From contig NZ_JSUM01000001.1 in assembly GCF_000772535.1 (NCBI RefSeq), positions 62,001-126,000 on the forward strand: a DNA stretch of 64,000 nt. Reading direction: 5' to 3'. Made by a program: the position numbers and the translations under genes. This DNA is from Chelonobacter oris. Lineage in GTDB: Bacteria; Pseudomonadota; Gammaproteobacteria; Enterobacterales; Pasteurellaceae. Each line of letters starts with the position of its first letter. The stretch's first letter is position 1. The notes under the pieces are model-generated. The model was not told the origin of the DNA. It did not search any database and saw only the letters and a program-made list of their open reading frames with translations. This document shows positions 34,848 through 43,607 of this stretch, one piece after another.

Positions 34848-35800
34848 GCTTTGCTCCGTTTTTTCTTTGATCTGATATCCAGCCAAACAGCGATTAAAAT
34901 AACTACGCCTTTCACGATTAATTGATAAAAATAGGGAACCGACATCATATTCATTCCGTTGTTGAGGATACCGATAATCAGTGCCCCGACTAACGTTCCG
35001 AGCATTGTGCCGACACCACCGGCCAAACTCGTGCCGCCAAGGACAGCGGCTGCGATCGCATCGAGCTCGTAGCCCATGCCGGCATTGGTTTGTGCCGAGT
35101 ATAAACGCGATGACAGCAAAATGCCTGATATTGCAGCCATAATACCCGATAAGGTGAAAATCCAGATTTTAACTTTGGCGGTTTGAATTCCGGAATACTG
35201 CGCAGCCTCAATATTGCCGCCGGTTAAATAGGCTTTTCTACCGAAAATTGTGCGTGACAATACAATATGATTGAATAAAAACAGTGCGATCAAAATCCAA
35301 ATAACCACCGGGATACCAAACCATACGCTATTTCCAATAGCTGTCCAGCTGTTATTGGTAATCATCTGAGGTGCGCCATTTGTCGGCAGGCTGACCATTC
35401 CGCGATAAATCCCCATTGTCGCAACTGTTACGATAAATGAAGGTAGGGCGAATTTAGCGGTGAGTGCGCCATTAATAAACCCCATTACGGCACCGGAAAA
35501 CAGGGTAATGAGCAAAGCGGGAATAATCCCATAGTCCAGCGCTAATATTTGCGCGCCGACCATTCCGCTAACGGCAATAATTGAGCCGATAGAAAGATCG
35601 ATTTCCCCCAGTAAAATGACCCAAGTCATACCAAATGCCACAATCGCAACAACAGAAACCTGCTGTAAAATATTCATAAAATTTGCGACAGACATAAAGC
35701 GATTATTGGCAAACGAAAAAAAGACACATAACACAATCAGTGATAAAAAGATTCCACCTAATTGGCGCACATATTGTGCTAAATGGCGATGTTTTGTCAT
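34844..35800 (-). CDS. CUT2-family sugar ABC transporter permease (RbsC-like)
   Basis: A 318-residue inner-membrane permease with about eight to ten hydrophobic segments and the RbsC-family sequences MTWVILLGEIDLSIGSI, NGALTAKFALPSFIVTVATM and AAAVLGGTSLAGGVGT. In contrast to the other cluster there is one permease gene, so the channel is a homodimer. It overlaps the ATPase gene and the kinase gene by ATGA junctions, marking tight coupling. The substrate is unknown. Confidence 0.92.
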   Translation of the reverse strand: MTKHRHLAQYVRQLGGIFLSLIVLCVFFSFANNRFMSVANFMNILQQVSVVAIVAFGMTWVILLGEIDLSIGSIIAVSGMVGAQILALDYGIIPALLITLFSGAVMGFINGALTAKFALPSFIVTVATMGIYRGMVSLPTNGAPQMITNNSWTAIGNSVWFGIPVVIWILIALFLFNHIVLSRTIFGRKAYLTGGNIEAAQYSGIQTAKVKIWIFTLSGIMAAISGILLSSRLYSAQTNAGMGYELDAIAAAVLGGTSLAGGVGTMLGTLVGALIIGILNNGMNMMSVPYFYQLIVKGVVILIAVWLDIRSKKKRSKA

Positions 35801-37308
35801 TGAATTTGTCCTGTTGCTGCAACCATAATTTGCTGCGGACTCAGTAATTTTGTCTCAGCAATGGTCTGAATTCGTTTTCCTGCCATCACCACGATACGAT
35901 CGGATAGCCCCAAAATTTCAGGTAAATCGGAAGAAACTAATAAGATGGCCGTTCCGTTAGCAGATAATTGCCTGATAATATTATAAATTTCAAATTTCGC
36001 ACCGACATCGACACCTCGAGTCGGCTCATCCAGAATGAGTATTTTAGGTTGCGTTACCAGCCATTTCGCCAGCACGATTTTTTGTTGATTTCCGCCGGAT
36101 AGGGTATTGGCGGTAATCTCGGCTGATGGTGTACGAATGGCCAGCCGTTTAATGTATTTATTGACTTCACTTGCTTCAAGTCGTCTATTTAACCAGCCGG
36201 TTTTCAAAGTAAAGTGCGGTAGTGCGGCCATTGTTATATTGTGACGAACTGTTGCGGATAGAACCAACCCTTCTTCTTTTCTGTTTTCCGTGACAAACCC
36301 AATCCCATTATTAATCGCAATCGCGGCAGAGGTTACACGGACAGTATTACCGTGCAAACGAATTTCCCCTTGGTAAGGCAGCATTCCGAATAATGCTTTC
36401 ATTACATCGGAACGTCCTGATCCCACCAAACCGAAGAAACCTAAAATCTCACCGGCTTTGATATTAAAACTGACATCATCAACTTTTTTAGTAACACTTA
36501 AATGTGTAGCCTCTAAAACGAACTGTCCGCTATCTATAAATGTTTTTACTAATGGCGGCGGATAAATTTGATCCATCTGTCGCCCGACCATCATTGCTAT
36601 TAACGTATTAATATCCGTTTCTGTTTTTAATACGGTTTGAATATATTCCCCATCACGCATGACGGTAATATCATCGGATAACCGCATAATTTCTTCCATT
36701 CGATGGGAAATATAAATGATGGCTTTCCCTGATTTTGTCAGTTGATGAATAATAGAAAATAAAATTTCGGCTTCTGAATCCGATAATGATGAAGTTGGCT
36801 CGTCTAATATAATAATATCGGCAGGATGGCTTAACCCTTTTGCGATCTCGACTAACTGTCGTTGAGCAATAGAGAGATCGCCGACTCTAGTATCGGAATT
36901 AACCGGTAATCCCAGTTTATTAATCAGTGTCAGTGCCTGCTCTTCAATTTTATGATCATTGATGAATCCGAATCGGCAGGGTTCGTGATTGGCATAGATA
37001 TTTTGTGCAACCGTTAAATTATTTGCCAAACTCAATTCTTGGAAAACAATAGCTAAGCCTGATGAAACTGCATCTTGCGGTGATTTGGGTTGATATTTTC
37101 GATTATTGAGCCATATTTCTCCCGAATCAGCCGAATAAACACCGGCCAGGATTTTCATCAACGTAGATTTTCCGGCGCCGTTCTCCCCGAGTAAAGTATG
37201 AACACGGCCGCGCCGTAGAGTAAGGTTCATATTTTTAAGGGCATGAACGACACCAAATGATTTATTGATGCCTTTTAATGTCAGCACAATATCATCTTGC
37301 TTTACCAT
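35797..37308 (-). CDS. CUT2-family sugar ABC transporter ATP-binding protein (RbsA-like)
   Basis: A 503-residue double nucleotide-binding subunit of the RbsA family. NBD1 has Walker A GENGAGKST near residue 42, the signature-like LSIAQRQLVEI and Walker B IIILDE. NBD2 has the degenerate GLVGSGRSD, LSGGNQQK and ILILDEPTRGVDVGAK. A strong GGGAGG Shine-Dalgarno precedes ATG 37308. It is the second gene of a binding protein-ATPase-permease-kinase-regulator unit, the order of rbs operons apart from the missing rbsD. Confidence 0.94.
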   Translation of the reverse strand: MVKQDDIVLTLKGINKSFGVVHALKNMNLTLRRGRVHTLLGENGAGKSTLMKILAGVYSADSGEIWLNNRKYQPKSPQDAVSSGLAIVFQELSLANNLTVAQNIYANHEPCRFGFINDHKIEEQALTLINKLGLPVNSDTRVGDLSIAQRQLVEIAKGLSHPADIIILDEPTSSLSDSEAEILFSIIHQLTKSGKAIIYISHRMEEIMRLSDDITVMRDGEYIQTVLKTETDINTLIAMMVGRQMDQIYPPPLVKTFIDSGQFVLEATHLSVTKKVDDVSFNIKAGEILGFFGLVGSGRSDVMKALFGMLPYQGEIRLHGNTVRVTSAAIAINNGIGFVTENRKEEGLVLSATVRHNITMAALPHFTLKTGWLNRRLEASEVNKYIKRLAIRTPSAEITANTLSGGNQQKIVLAKWLVTQPKILILDEPTRGVDVGAKFEIYNIIRQLSANGTAILLVSSDLPEILGLSDRIVVMAGKRIQTIAETKLLSPQQIMVAATGQIQ

Positions 37309-37373
37309 GTTGTCCGCCTCCCATGATGTGATAAAAAGCGGTACGGCACATTTCCACCATAGTTTGCGGCATT

Positions 37374-38258
37374 TTATTTTGTGTAAACGCCGGGTTCAAT
37401 CGGCTGTTCTTTTGCTACATTCTCTCCGGCTAATATGTTAACGGCAGTATCAAGCGCCGCTTTTCCCATTTTGTCAGGATATTGACGGATAACACCCACC
37501 ATAACCGGATCCGCATCAACAGCATCTCTGGCTTCTTGCATTCCGTCAAATCCAATGACTTTAACCTGATCTTGTAATCCGGCTGATTTGACGGCAACGG
37601 CAGCCGCTAATGCTGCATCATCACCAAATCCGAAAATACCTTGAATATTCGGATTGGCTTGCAACATATTTTGTGCAACCGCTAATGCTTCGGCGCGGGT
37701 AATCCCGGTTTGTTGGGCGACAATTTTAATATCGGGGTAATCGGATAAAGCCTGCTTAAAACCATCAATACGAGCCACGACAGATTGCACCGTCGGGTAA
37801 TCAATAATAGCAACGTTTCCTTTCCGATTTAATTCTTTTGCCATCAATTCCCCGGCTTTTATACCGCCGGCATAATTGTCTGTGCCGATATATGATGCCA
37901 CTTCAACGCCTTCAGCAGGGACATCTACGGCAATCACTTTAATTCCGGCGCTTTGTGCTTTCTTGATTGCCGGTAAAACACCTTTGCTATCTACAGGCGA
38001 AATAATAATTACTTTTACCCCTTTAACAATGAAATCTTCTACATCCGCCAACTGTTTTCCCAGATCCTGATTAGCAATGGCGACCTCCAAATCTACGTTC
38101 CGTTCTTTTGCTTGTGACTTCATTGCATCAGCCAATTCTATATAAAATGGATGCTGTTGGGTTAACAAAGAAGCACCAATCAAATCAGCAGCCCATACGC
38201 TGCCACAACCAACGGCCATCACGCAGCCAAGTACAAGGTGTTTAAAACGTTTTTTCAT
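37374..38258 (-). CDS. Periplasmic sugar-binding protein (RbsB-like)
   Basis: A 294-residue periplasmic binding protein. The signal peptide is about 23 residues, ending in GSVWA before ADLIGASLL. Ribose/fructose-type features follow: QHPFYIELADAMKSQA, VIIISPVDSKGVLPAIKKAQ, YIGTDNYAGGIKAGELMAKEL and VIGFDGMQEARDAV. It is the promoter-proximal gene of the second sugar cluster, and the perfect palindrome before it is the likely operator. Divergent from rpe across 245 bases. The ligand is a sugar of unknown identity. Confidence 0.92.
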   Translation of the reverse strand: MKKRFKHLVLGCVMAVGCGSVWAADLIGASLLTQQHPFYIELADAMKSQAKERNVDLEVAIANQDLGKQLADVEDFIVKGVKVIIISPVDSKGVLPAIKKAQSAGIKVIAVDVPAEGVEVASYIGTDNYAGGIKAGELMAKELNRKGNVAIIDYPTVQSVVARIDGFKQALSDYPDIKIVAQQTGITRAEALAVAQNMLQANPNIQGIFGFGDDAALAAAVAVKSAGLQDQVKVIGFDGMQEARDAVDADPVMVGVIRQYPDKMGKAALDTAVNILAGENVAKEQPIEPGVYTK

Positions 38259-38351
38259 AATACGCCTCTGGTATATTATTCAATTAAAAGTCCTTACCGC
38301 ACTTACTACAAACGAAAAGATCTAAGTACGGTTCAATTTATAACAATGAAA

Positions 38352-38365
38352 TTTACACGTGTAAA
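38352..38365. promoter_or_regulatory. Perfect 14-bp palindrome, probable LacI-type operator
   Basis: TTTACACGTGTAAA is a perfect palindrome with a central CG, the hallmark of LacI-family operators. It lies 94 bases before the binding-protein start codon, in the 245-base gap divergent to rpe. Two USS copies flank it at about 38297 and 38475. The neighbouring LacI-type gene at 32877-33905 is the natural candidate for its repressor. Confidence 0.72.
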
Positions 38366-38503
38366 ATAAGAAATTTTAGAAATTTGATCTGTATCTCCTT
38401 TTTACCATTAAATGGGCGACAAACTAGCTTCAATGCGGTTCACTCCCTTCCTATTAAGTAGTAAACTACCCCCTACCGCACTTTCATAACAAAAAGGTGA
38501 TTT

Positions 38504-39187
38504 ATGCAACCTTATTTAATTGCTCCTTCTATTCTCTCGGCAGATTTGGCGCGTTTGGGAGAAGATGTCGACGCCGTGTTGAACGCCGGCGCCGATGTGA
38601 TTCATTTTGATGTGATGGACAACCATTATGTGCCGAATCTGACCTTCGGGCCGGCGGTGTGTAAGGCGTTGCGTGATTACGGCATTACAGCCCCGATTGA
38701 CGTCCATTTAATGGTGAAGCCGGTCGATCGGCTTATTCCGGATTTTGCCAAAGCCGGTGCGGATTATATTACTTTTCACCCTGAAGCCAGCGAGCATATC
38801 GACCGCACTTTGCAGTTGATTCGCAGTTGCGGTTGTAAAGCGGGATTGGTGTTCAATCCGGCGACTCCGTTGTCTTATCTGGATTATGTGATGGACAAAA
38901 TTGATGTTATTTTGCTGATGTCGGTCAATCCGGGTTTCGGCGGACAGTCGTTTATTCCGTCCACATTGGACAAACTGCGCCAAGTGCGGTCACGAATTGA
39001 TCAAAGCGGGTTCGATATTCGCCTCGAAGTGGACGGTGGCGTGAAAATTAACAATATCGCCGAGATTGCGGCTGCCGGGGCGGATATGTTTGTGGCCGGT
39101 TCGGCGATTTTCGATCAGCCGGATTATGCTCAAGTGATTCAGCAGATGCGGCAACAACTGGCGAGTTTGAAGCCGGAAGTGATTTAA
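38504..39187 (+). CDS. rpe: Ribulose-phosphate 3-epimerase
   Basis: A 227-residue TIM-barrel enzyme of the pentose phosphate pathway that interconverts D-ribulose 5-phosphate and D-xylulose 5-phosphate. Metal-binding and catalytic segments are visible: [58 protein letters not shown] and LEVDGGV. AAAAAGGTGA precedes the ATG. It heads an rpe-gph-trpS series known from E. coli, so its closeness to the sugar clusters is probably accidental. Nine bases separate it from gph. Confidence 0.97.
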   Translation: MQPYLIAPSILSADLARLGEDVDAVLNAGADVIHFDVMDNHYVPNLTFGPAVCKALRDYGITAPIDVHLMVKPVDRLIPDFAKAGADYITFHPEASEHIDRTLQLIRSCGCKAGLVFNPATPLSYLDYVMDKIDVILLMSVNPGFGGQSFIPSTLDKLRQVRSRIDQSGFDIRLEVDGGVKINNIAEIAAAGADMFVAGSAIFDQPDYAQVIQQMRQQLASLKPEVI

Positions 39188-39196
39188 GGAATAAAG

Positions 39197-39859
39197 ATGA
39201 GTCAATTTAAAGTTATCGGGTTCGATTTGGACGGCACGCTGGTGGACAGCCTGCCGGATTTGGCGTTGTCGGTCAATCAGGCGTTTGCCGAAATCGGGTT
39301 GCCGCAAGCGCCGGAAGCATTGGTGCTGACTTGGATCGGCAACGGTGCCGATGTACTGATCAGCCGTGCGATCGAATGGTCGGGTGCAACCTTGGATGAC
39401 GTGCAAATCAAACAGCTGAAAAGGCGTTTCGGCATTTATTACGGTGAAAATATCTGTAATAAAAGCCGTTTGTTTCCACATGTTAAGGAGACGTTGGAAA
39501 AGCTGAAAGCACAAGGCTATATTTTAGCGGTGGTCACCAATAAACCGACCAAACACGTGCAACCGGTGTTGGCGGCATTCGGAATTGATCACCTGTTTTC
39601 CGAGCTGTTGGGCGGGCAGTCGTTGCCGACAATTAAACCGCACCCTGCGCCACTATATTATTTGTGTGGCAAATTCGGTATTTATCCAAAACAATTGCTG
39701 TTTGTCGGCGATTCGAAAAATGATATTCTGGCGGCGCACAATGCAGGCTGCGCAGTGGTCGGGCTGACTTACGGCTATAATTATAATATTCCGATCAATG
39801 AATCCAATCCGGATTGGGTTTGTGATGATTTTGCCGATATTTTAAAGATAATAAATTGA
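39197..39859 (+). CDS. gph: Phosphoglycolate phosphatase
   Basis: A 220-residue HAD-family phosphatase that removes phosphate from 2-phosphoglycolate formed during DNA repair. The nucleophile motif GFDLDGTLVDSLPDL begins near residue 8, motif II is AVVTNKPT, and motif IV is FVGDSKNDILAAHNAGC. The order rpe-gph-trpS matches E. coli. It starts nine bases after rpe with AAGGAATAAAG upstream and is followed by trpS after 16 bases. HAD enzymes vary in substrate, but the neighbourhood makes Gph very likely. Confidence 0.94.
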   Translation: MSQFKVIGFDLDGTLVDSLPDLALSVNQAFAEIGLPQAPEALVLTWIGNGADVLISRAIEWSGATLDDVQIKQLKRRFGIYYGENICNKSRLFPHVKETLEKLKAQGYILAVVTNKPTKHVQPVLAAFGIDHLFSELLGGQSLPTIKPHPAPLYYLCGKFGIYPKQLLFVGDSKNDILAAHNAGCAVVGLTYGYNYNIPINESNPDWVCDDFADILKIIN

Positions 39860-39875
39860 ATTCTAAGGAAGAAAT

Positions 39876-40883
39876 ATGAGTAACAAACCTGTGGTATTTA
39901 GCGGCGTACAGCCGTCGGGCGAATTGACGATCGGCAATTATCTGGGCGCTTTACGCCAGTGGGCGAAAATGCAGGACGAATTCGATTGCCTGTTTTGTAT
40001 CGTTGATTTACACGCTATTACCGTACGTCAAGATGCGCAAGCGCTGCGCAATGCCACCTTGGATACGCTGGCGATTTATCTGGCGGCGGGCATTGATCCG
40101 CAGAAAAGTACTATTTTTGTTCAATCGCATGTGGCGGCACATGCCCAATTGGCATGGGTGTTGAACTGTTACAGTTATTTCGGCGAAATGAGCCGCATGA
40201 CTCAGTTCAAAGATAAATCCGCCCGTTACGAAGAAAACGTCAATGTCGGTTTGTTCACCTATCCGGTGCTGATGGCGGCGGATATTTTATTGTATCAGGC
40301 CAATCAAGTACCGGTCGGCGATGATCAGCGGCAACATCTGGAAATCACCCGTGATATAGCCCAACGTTTCAATGCGCTGTATGACAACCCGTTTACCGTG
40401 CCGGAAGCCTTTATTCCGAAAGCCGGTGCGAGAGTCATGTCATTACTTGAGCCTGAGAAAAAAATGTCGAAATCCGACTACAACCGCAACAACGTAATCG
40501 GCTTATTGGAAGATCCGAAAGCCGTGGCGAAGAAAATCAAAAGAGCGGTTACCGATTCCGATGAGCCGCCTGTGGTGCGCTATGACCGACAAAACAAAGC
40601 GGGGGTTTCCAACCTGTTGGATATTTTGTCCGGCGTCACCGGCAAAACCATTGCCCAATTGGAAGCGGAGTTTGAAGGGAAAATGTACGGTCATCTGAAA
40701 AGTGCGGTTGCCGATGAAGTGTCTGCGATGCTGACCCGACTGCAAGAACGCTTCCGCCATTACCGTGACGACGAAGAGCTGCTGAACCGTATTTTGCGTG
40801 AAGGCGCGGAAAAAGCGCAGGCTAGAGCCGTTGAAACGTTGAATAAGGTTTATCAAGCGGTCGGTTTTGTAGCCAAACCTTAA
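39876..40883 (+). CDS. trpS: Tryptophanyl-tRNA synthetase
   Basis: A 335-residue class I aminoacyl-tRNA synthetase that charges tRNA-Trp. The HIGH-type motif is TIGN at residues 18-21 in [15 protein letters not shown], and KMSKS lies at 196-200. The sequences [15 protein letters not shown] and [15 protein letters not shown] are typical of bacterial TrpRS. The ATG follows TAAGGAAG. It is the third gene of the rpe-gph-trpS series, and the PHP protein follows nine bases later. Length matches the family. Confidence 0.98.
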   Translation: MSNKPVVFSGVQPSGELTIGNYLGALRQWAKMQDEFDCLFCIVDLHAITVRQDAQALRNATLDTLAIYLAAGIDPQKSTIFVQSHVAAHAQLAWVLNCYSYFGEMSRMTQFKDKSARYEENVNVGLFTYPVLMAADILLYQANQVPVGDDQRQHLEITRDIAQRFNALYDNPFTVPEAFIPKAGARVMSLLEPEKKMSKSDYNRNNVIGLLEDPKAVAKKIKRAVTDSDEPPVVRYDRQNKAGVSNLLDILSGVTGKTIAQLEAEFEGKMYGHLKSAVADEVSAMLTRLQERFRHYRDDEELLNRILREGAEKAQARAVETLNKVYQAVGFVAKP

Positions 40884-40892
40884 GGGGATCCC

Positions 40893-41633
40893 ATGCGCTA
40901 TCCGGTTGATTTGCATACCCATACGATTGCCAGCACCCATGCTTACAGTACACTGCATGAATATATTGCGGTTGCCAAACAACGTGGTATCCGTTTGTTT
41001 GCCAACACTGATCACGGGCCGGCGCTGGGCGATGCGCCGCATGAATGGCATTTTTCCAATCTGGCGATTTTGCCGCGTTTTATTGACGGCGTGGGCATTT
41101 TGCGCGGTATCGAAGCCAATATTCTGAATACCGATGGCGAAACCGACTGTAACGATCGTATGCGCCGTTCACTCGATTTGGTGTTGGCCGGTTTTCATCC
41201 GCCGTCGATTCACCCGACAACCCGTGATGATCACACTGAGGCACTGATCAACTGTATCAAGTGCGGTCAGGTCGATATCATCACCCATCCCGGCAATCCG
41301 AAATTTCCGATTGATGCCACAGCCGTGGCACAAGCGGCGGCGGATCATAATGTAGCGCTGGAAATCAACAACTCCTCCTTCCTACATTCCCGTATCGGCA
41401 GTTATGATAACTGCCTGAGTATTGCCGCCGCGGTGCGTGATGCCGGCGGTTGGGTGAGCATCGGTTCCGACTCGCATTATGCCGGTTATCTGGGCAATTT
41501 CGAACACAGTTTGGCATTGCTGGAGGCAGTCGATTTTCCTGCTGAACGGGTGCTGAATCAAAGCCCGCGCATATTACTGAATTTTCTTGAAACTCGCGGC
41601 TGGCCGAAAATCGAAGCATTTTCCGATCTGTAA
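40893..41633 (+). CDS. PHP-family phosphatase/hydrolase (YcdX-like)
   Basis: A 246-residue PHP-domain metalloenzyme with a predicted trinuclear metal site: the N-terminal [35 protein letters not shown] and GSDSHYAG together supply the expected His/Asp/Glu ligands. E. coli YcdX has phosphatase activity and affects swarming. The gene begins nine bases after trpS and is probably cotranscribed with it. The start ATG 40893 follows AAGGGGAT. A strong terminator follows. The physiological substrate is unknown. Confidence 0.9.
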   Translation: MRYPVDLHTHTIASTHAYSTLHEYIAVAKQRGIRLFANTDHGPALGDAPHEWHFSNLAILPRFIDGVGILRGIEANILNTDGETDCNDRMRRSLDLVLAGFHPPSIHPTTRDDHTEALINCIKCGQVDIITHPGNPKFPIDATAVAQAAADHNVALEINNSSFLHSRIGSYDNCLSIAAAVRDAGGWVSIGSDSHYAGYLGNFEHSLALLEAVDFPAERVLNQSPRILLNFLETRGWPKIEAFSDL

Positions 41634-41687
41634 GCGGCTCACTTCATCAAGCAACTTAAAACTAGGTAAGAATGGTTTTCATTTGGT

Positions 41688-41711
41688 GCCGCTTATTCAA
41701 TAATAAGCGGC
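41688..41711 (+). terminator. Terminator of the rpe-gph-trpS-PHP transcript
   Basis: GCCGCTTATT (41688-41697), loop CAAT and AATAAGCGGC (41702-41711) form a perfect 10-bp stem followed by ATTTTAATTTT. It lies 54 bases after the PHP stop and 27 bases before the next start codon, so it excludes the longer upstream start of the next frame. Confidence 0.9.
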
Positions 41712-41737
41712 ATTTTAATTTTAATAACAGGATCACC

Positions 41738-42418
41738 ATGAAACATACCGTAACCCGAACCGCACTTTCCCTTCTGGCGGCAATTGCCCTGCCGTTTTCT
41801 GCCGTTGCCGAGCTGAAAAAAACGCCTGTCGATGATATCGGAAACCTGCAATCCGAGAGCGCTAAGATTTTCTATACCGCACCGATTGAAGCCAATCTGG
41901 TTTCGGATCTGGTATTTGCCATTGACGAAATCAACAGCCTTTACCCGAAGCTGAAAAACATCTATCTGTATATCAATAGCGACGGCGGCGATATGGACAG
42001 CGGGCAAATTGCCTATTGGGCGGTCAAAAGTTCTAAGATTCCGGTCACTACGGTTAATCTGTCGATGGTCGGTTCTTCTGCGACCATCATGTTCTGCGGC
42101 GCACAACAGCGCTTGTCGTTGCCGGGCGGGAAGTTTTTACTACATGCTTCCAGCCTGACCGGCACGGAGGGGTTGTTGCGGCCGGATGATATTGATAACT
42201 TGAAAAAAGAATCCATGCTCTATAATCAAGTCTTTTTCAACACTTATAAACAGTGCACCGAGTATTCCGATCAGGAAATCGGAAGATTATTGCATAGTGA
42301 AGGCACACGTCTGTTGTTGACGGCTGATGAGGTGAAAAATAAAAAATTGATTGGCGGTATGGCAGATAAAATCGAACAGACGCCAATCAGTTATTATATT
42401 GTTGAGAATGCGGAATAG
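41738..42418 (+). CDS. Exported ClpP-like protein
   Basis: A 226-residue protein with a ClpP/crotonase-type fold and a signal peptide. Residues 1-25 have a basic start, the hydrophobic core ALSLLAAIALPFSAVA and an AVA cleavage site. The ClpP-like strand LYINSDGGDMDSGQ (78-90) is followed by the nucleophile-like segment MVGSSATIM (110-118) and the histidine-like LPGGKFLLHAS (128-138). Cytoplasmic ClpP works with a Clp ATPase; this version should sit in the periplasm without one. ATG 41738 is chosen because the upstream frame crosses the terminator. It is monocistronic, ending at a USS hairpin. Its target is unknown. Confidence 0.82.
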   Translation: MKHTVTRTALSLLAAIALPFSAVAELKKTPVDDIGNLQSESAKIFYTAPIEANLVSDLVFAIDEINSLYPKLKNIYLYINSDGGDMDSGQIAYWAVKSSKIPVTTVNLSMVGSSATIMFCGAQQRLSLPGGKFLLHASSLTGTEGLLRPDDIDNLKKESMLYNQVFFNTYKQCTEYSDQEIGRLLHSEGTRLLLTADEVKNKKLIGGMADKIEQTPISYYIVENAE

Positions 42419-42420
42419 GC

Positions 42421-42449
42421 GATACCGCACTGTTGCCAAGTGCGGTATC
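42421..42449. terminator. USS hairpin between convergent genes
   Basis: GATACCGCACT (42421-42431) and AGTGCGGTATC (42439-42449) are perfect complements with a 7-base loop. The element fills the 39-base gap between the ClpP-like gene and glycerate kinase and can act as a bidirectional terminator. Confidence 0.85.
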
Positions 42450-42457
42450 AAACAGCA

Positions 42458-43594
42458 CTATCGGCGGCTTAACCGATAAATCCGAGCAATATTTTGTGCT
42501 GTGGAAATTAGGTTTTTACGCCCGTTTGCCAAAGTTGCCTCTAACGTGCCGAGTTGAGTGATGATCGGAAATACGGCGTCAATCCCATGGTCATACACCG
42601 CATCGTAGTCATCACGCAGACAGCCTGAAATGGCAATCACCGGTTTGCCGAAGCGCTTGGCGGTTTTGGCAACCCCGATCGGGGTTTTTCCGTGAACCGT
42701 TTGACCGTCGATACGCCCTTCTCCGGTGATCACCAAATCGGCATCCTGCAATTGTTGTGCCAAATTGACCGCTTCAAGCACAATCTGCACGCCCGGTTTC
42801 AGCGTCACGTTCGGCAGCAGTAATAAGCCTCCACCCATGCCGCCGGCTGCGCCGGCCCCGGCTTTGTCGGCAATATTGACGGTCAGTTGTTGTTTGGCAA
42901 CTGCGGCAAAATGCGCCAACGCCTGATCGAGTTGTACCACCATTGACGATGTTGCGCCTTTCTGCGGGCCGAAGGTTGCCGAGGCGCCGTGTTCTCCGCA
43001 TAACGGATTATCCACATCACAGGCGACCTCGATCTCAATCTGTTGCAGGCGCGGATCCAAATTTTCCAGATGAATATTCGCTATCTCGGCCAGTTTCGCC
43101 CCGCCGAAGCCCAATTCCTGCTGTTGCTGATCTTGAAATGCCGCGCCCAACGCCTGCAACATACCGACACCGCCGTCGTTGGTCGCACTGCCGCCGATAC
43201 CTAAAATAATTTTGTCGACCCCCTTATCCAACGCGGATTTAATCAACTCTCCCGTGCCGTAGCTGGTGGTCAACAACGGATTACGTTGTTCGGGCGGTAC
43301 GAGGTGCAACCCAGATGCCGCCGCCATTTCGATAATGGCGGTTTTGCCGTCGCCGGATAAGCCGAAAAAGGCGGTGGTTTTATCCCCTAACGGCGCCGTT
43401 ACCTCCACTTGCAGCAGTTCTCCGCCGGTAGCGTCTACCAGTGACTGTACGGTGCCTTCGCCGCCGTCTGCCATTGGAACTTTAACATATTCAGCCTGAG
43501 GAAAGATGGTTTTAAAGCCGCTTTCAATCGCTTCCGCCACTTCAAGTGCGGTCAGGCTCTCTTTAAATGAGTCGGGTGCAATAATGATTTTCAT
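42458..43594 (-). CDS. glxK: Glycerate kinase
   Basis: A 378-residue glycerate kinase of the GarK/GlxK family, which phosphorylates D-glycerate to 2-phosphoglycerate (or 3-phosphoglycerate in other members). Family sequences are IIAPDSFKESLTALEVAEAI, VPMADGGEGTV, ILGIGGSATNDGG and ITGEGRIDGQT. It lies 13 bases after the GntP permease gene on the same strand, and cdaR is upstream. The same three-gene set occurs in H. influenzae (HI0091-HI0093). A role in uptake and use of glycerate is inferred. garK is an equally fitting name. Confidence 0.94.
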   Translation of the reverse strand: MKIIIAPDSFKESLTALEVAEAIESGFKTIFPQAEYVKVPMADGGEGTVQSLVDATGGELLQVEVTAPLGDKTTAFFGLSGDGKTAIIEMAAASGLHLVPPEQRNPLLTTSYGTGELIKSALDKGVDKIILGIGGSATNDGGVGMLQALGAAFQDQQQQELGFGGAKLAEIANIHLENLDPRLQQIEIEVACDVDNPLCGEHGASATFGPQKGATSSMVVQLDQALAHFAAVAKQQLTVNIADKAGAGAAGGMGGGLLLLPNVTLKPGVQIVLEAVNLAQQLQDADLVITGEGRIDGQTVHGKTPIGVAKTAKRFGKPVIAISGCLRDDYDAVYDHGIDAVFPIITQLGTLEATLANGRKNLISTAQNIARIYRLSRR

Positions 43595-43607
43595 AATAAA
43601 TCCTCGC

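Noticed and set aside
38504-39187. rpe as part of the adjacent sugar cluster
   Set aside because: It is divergent from that cluster and belongs to the rpe-gph-trpS series conserved with E. coli.
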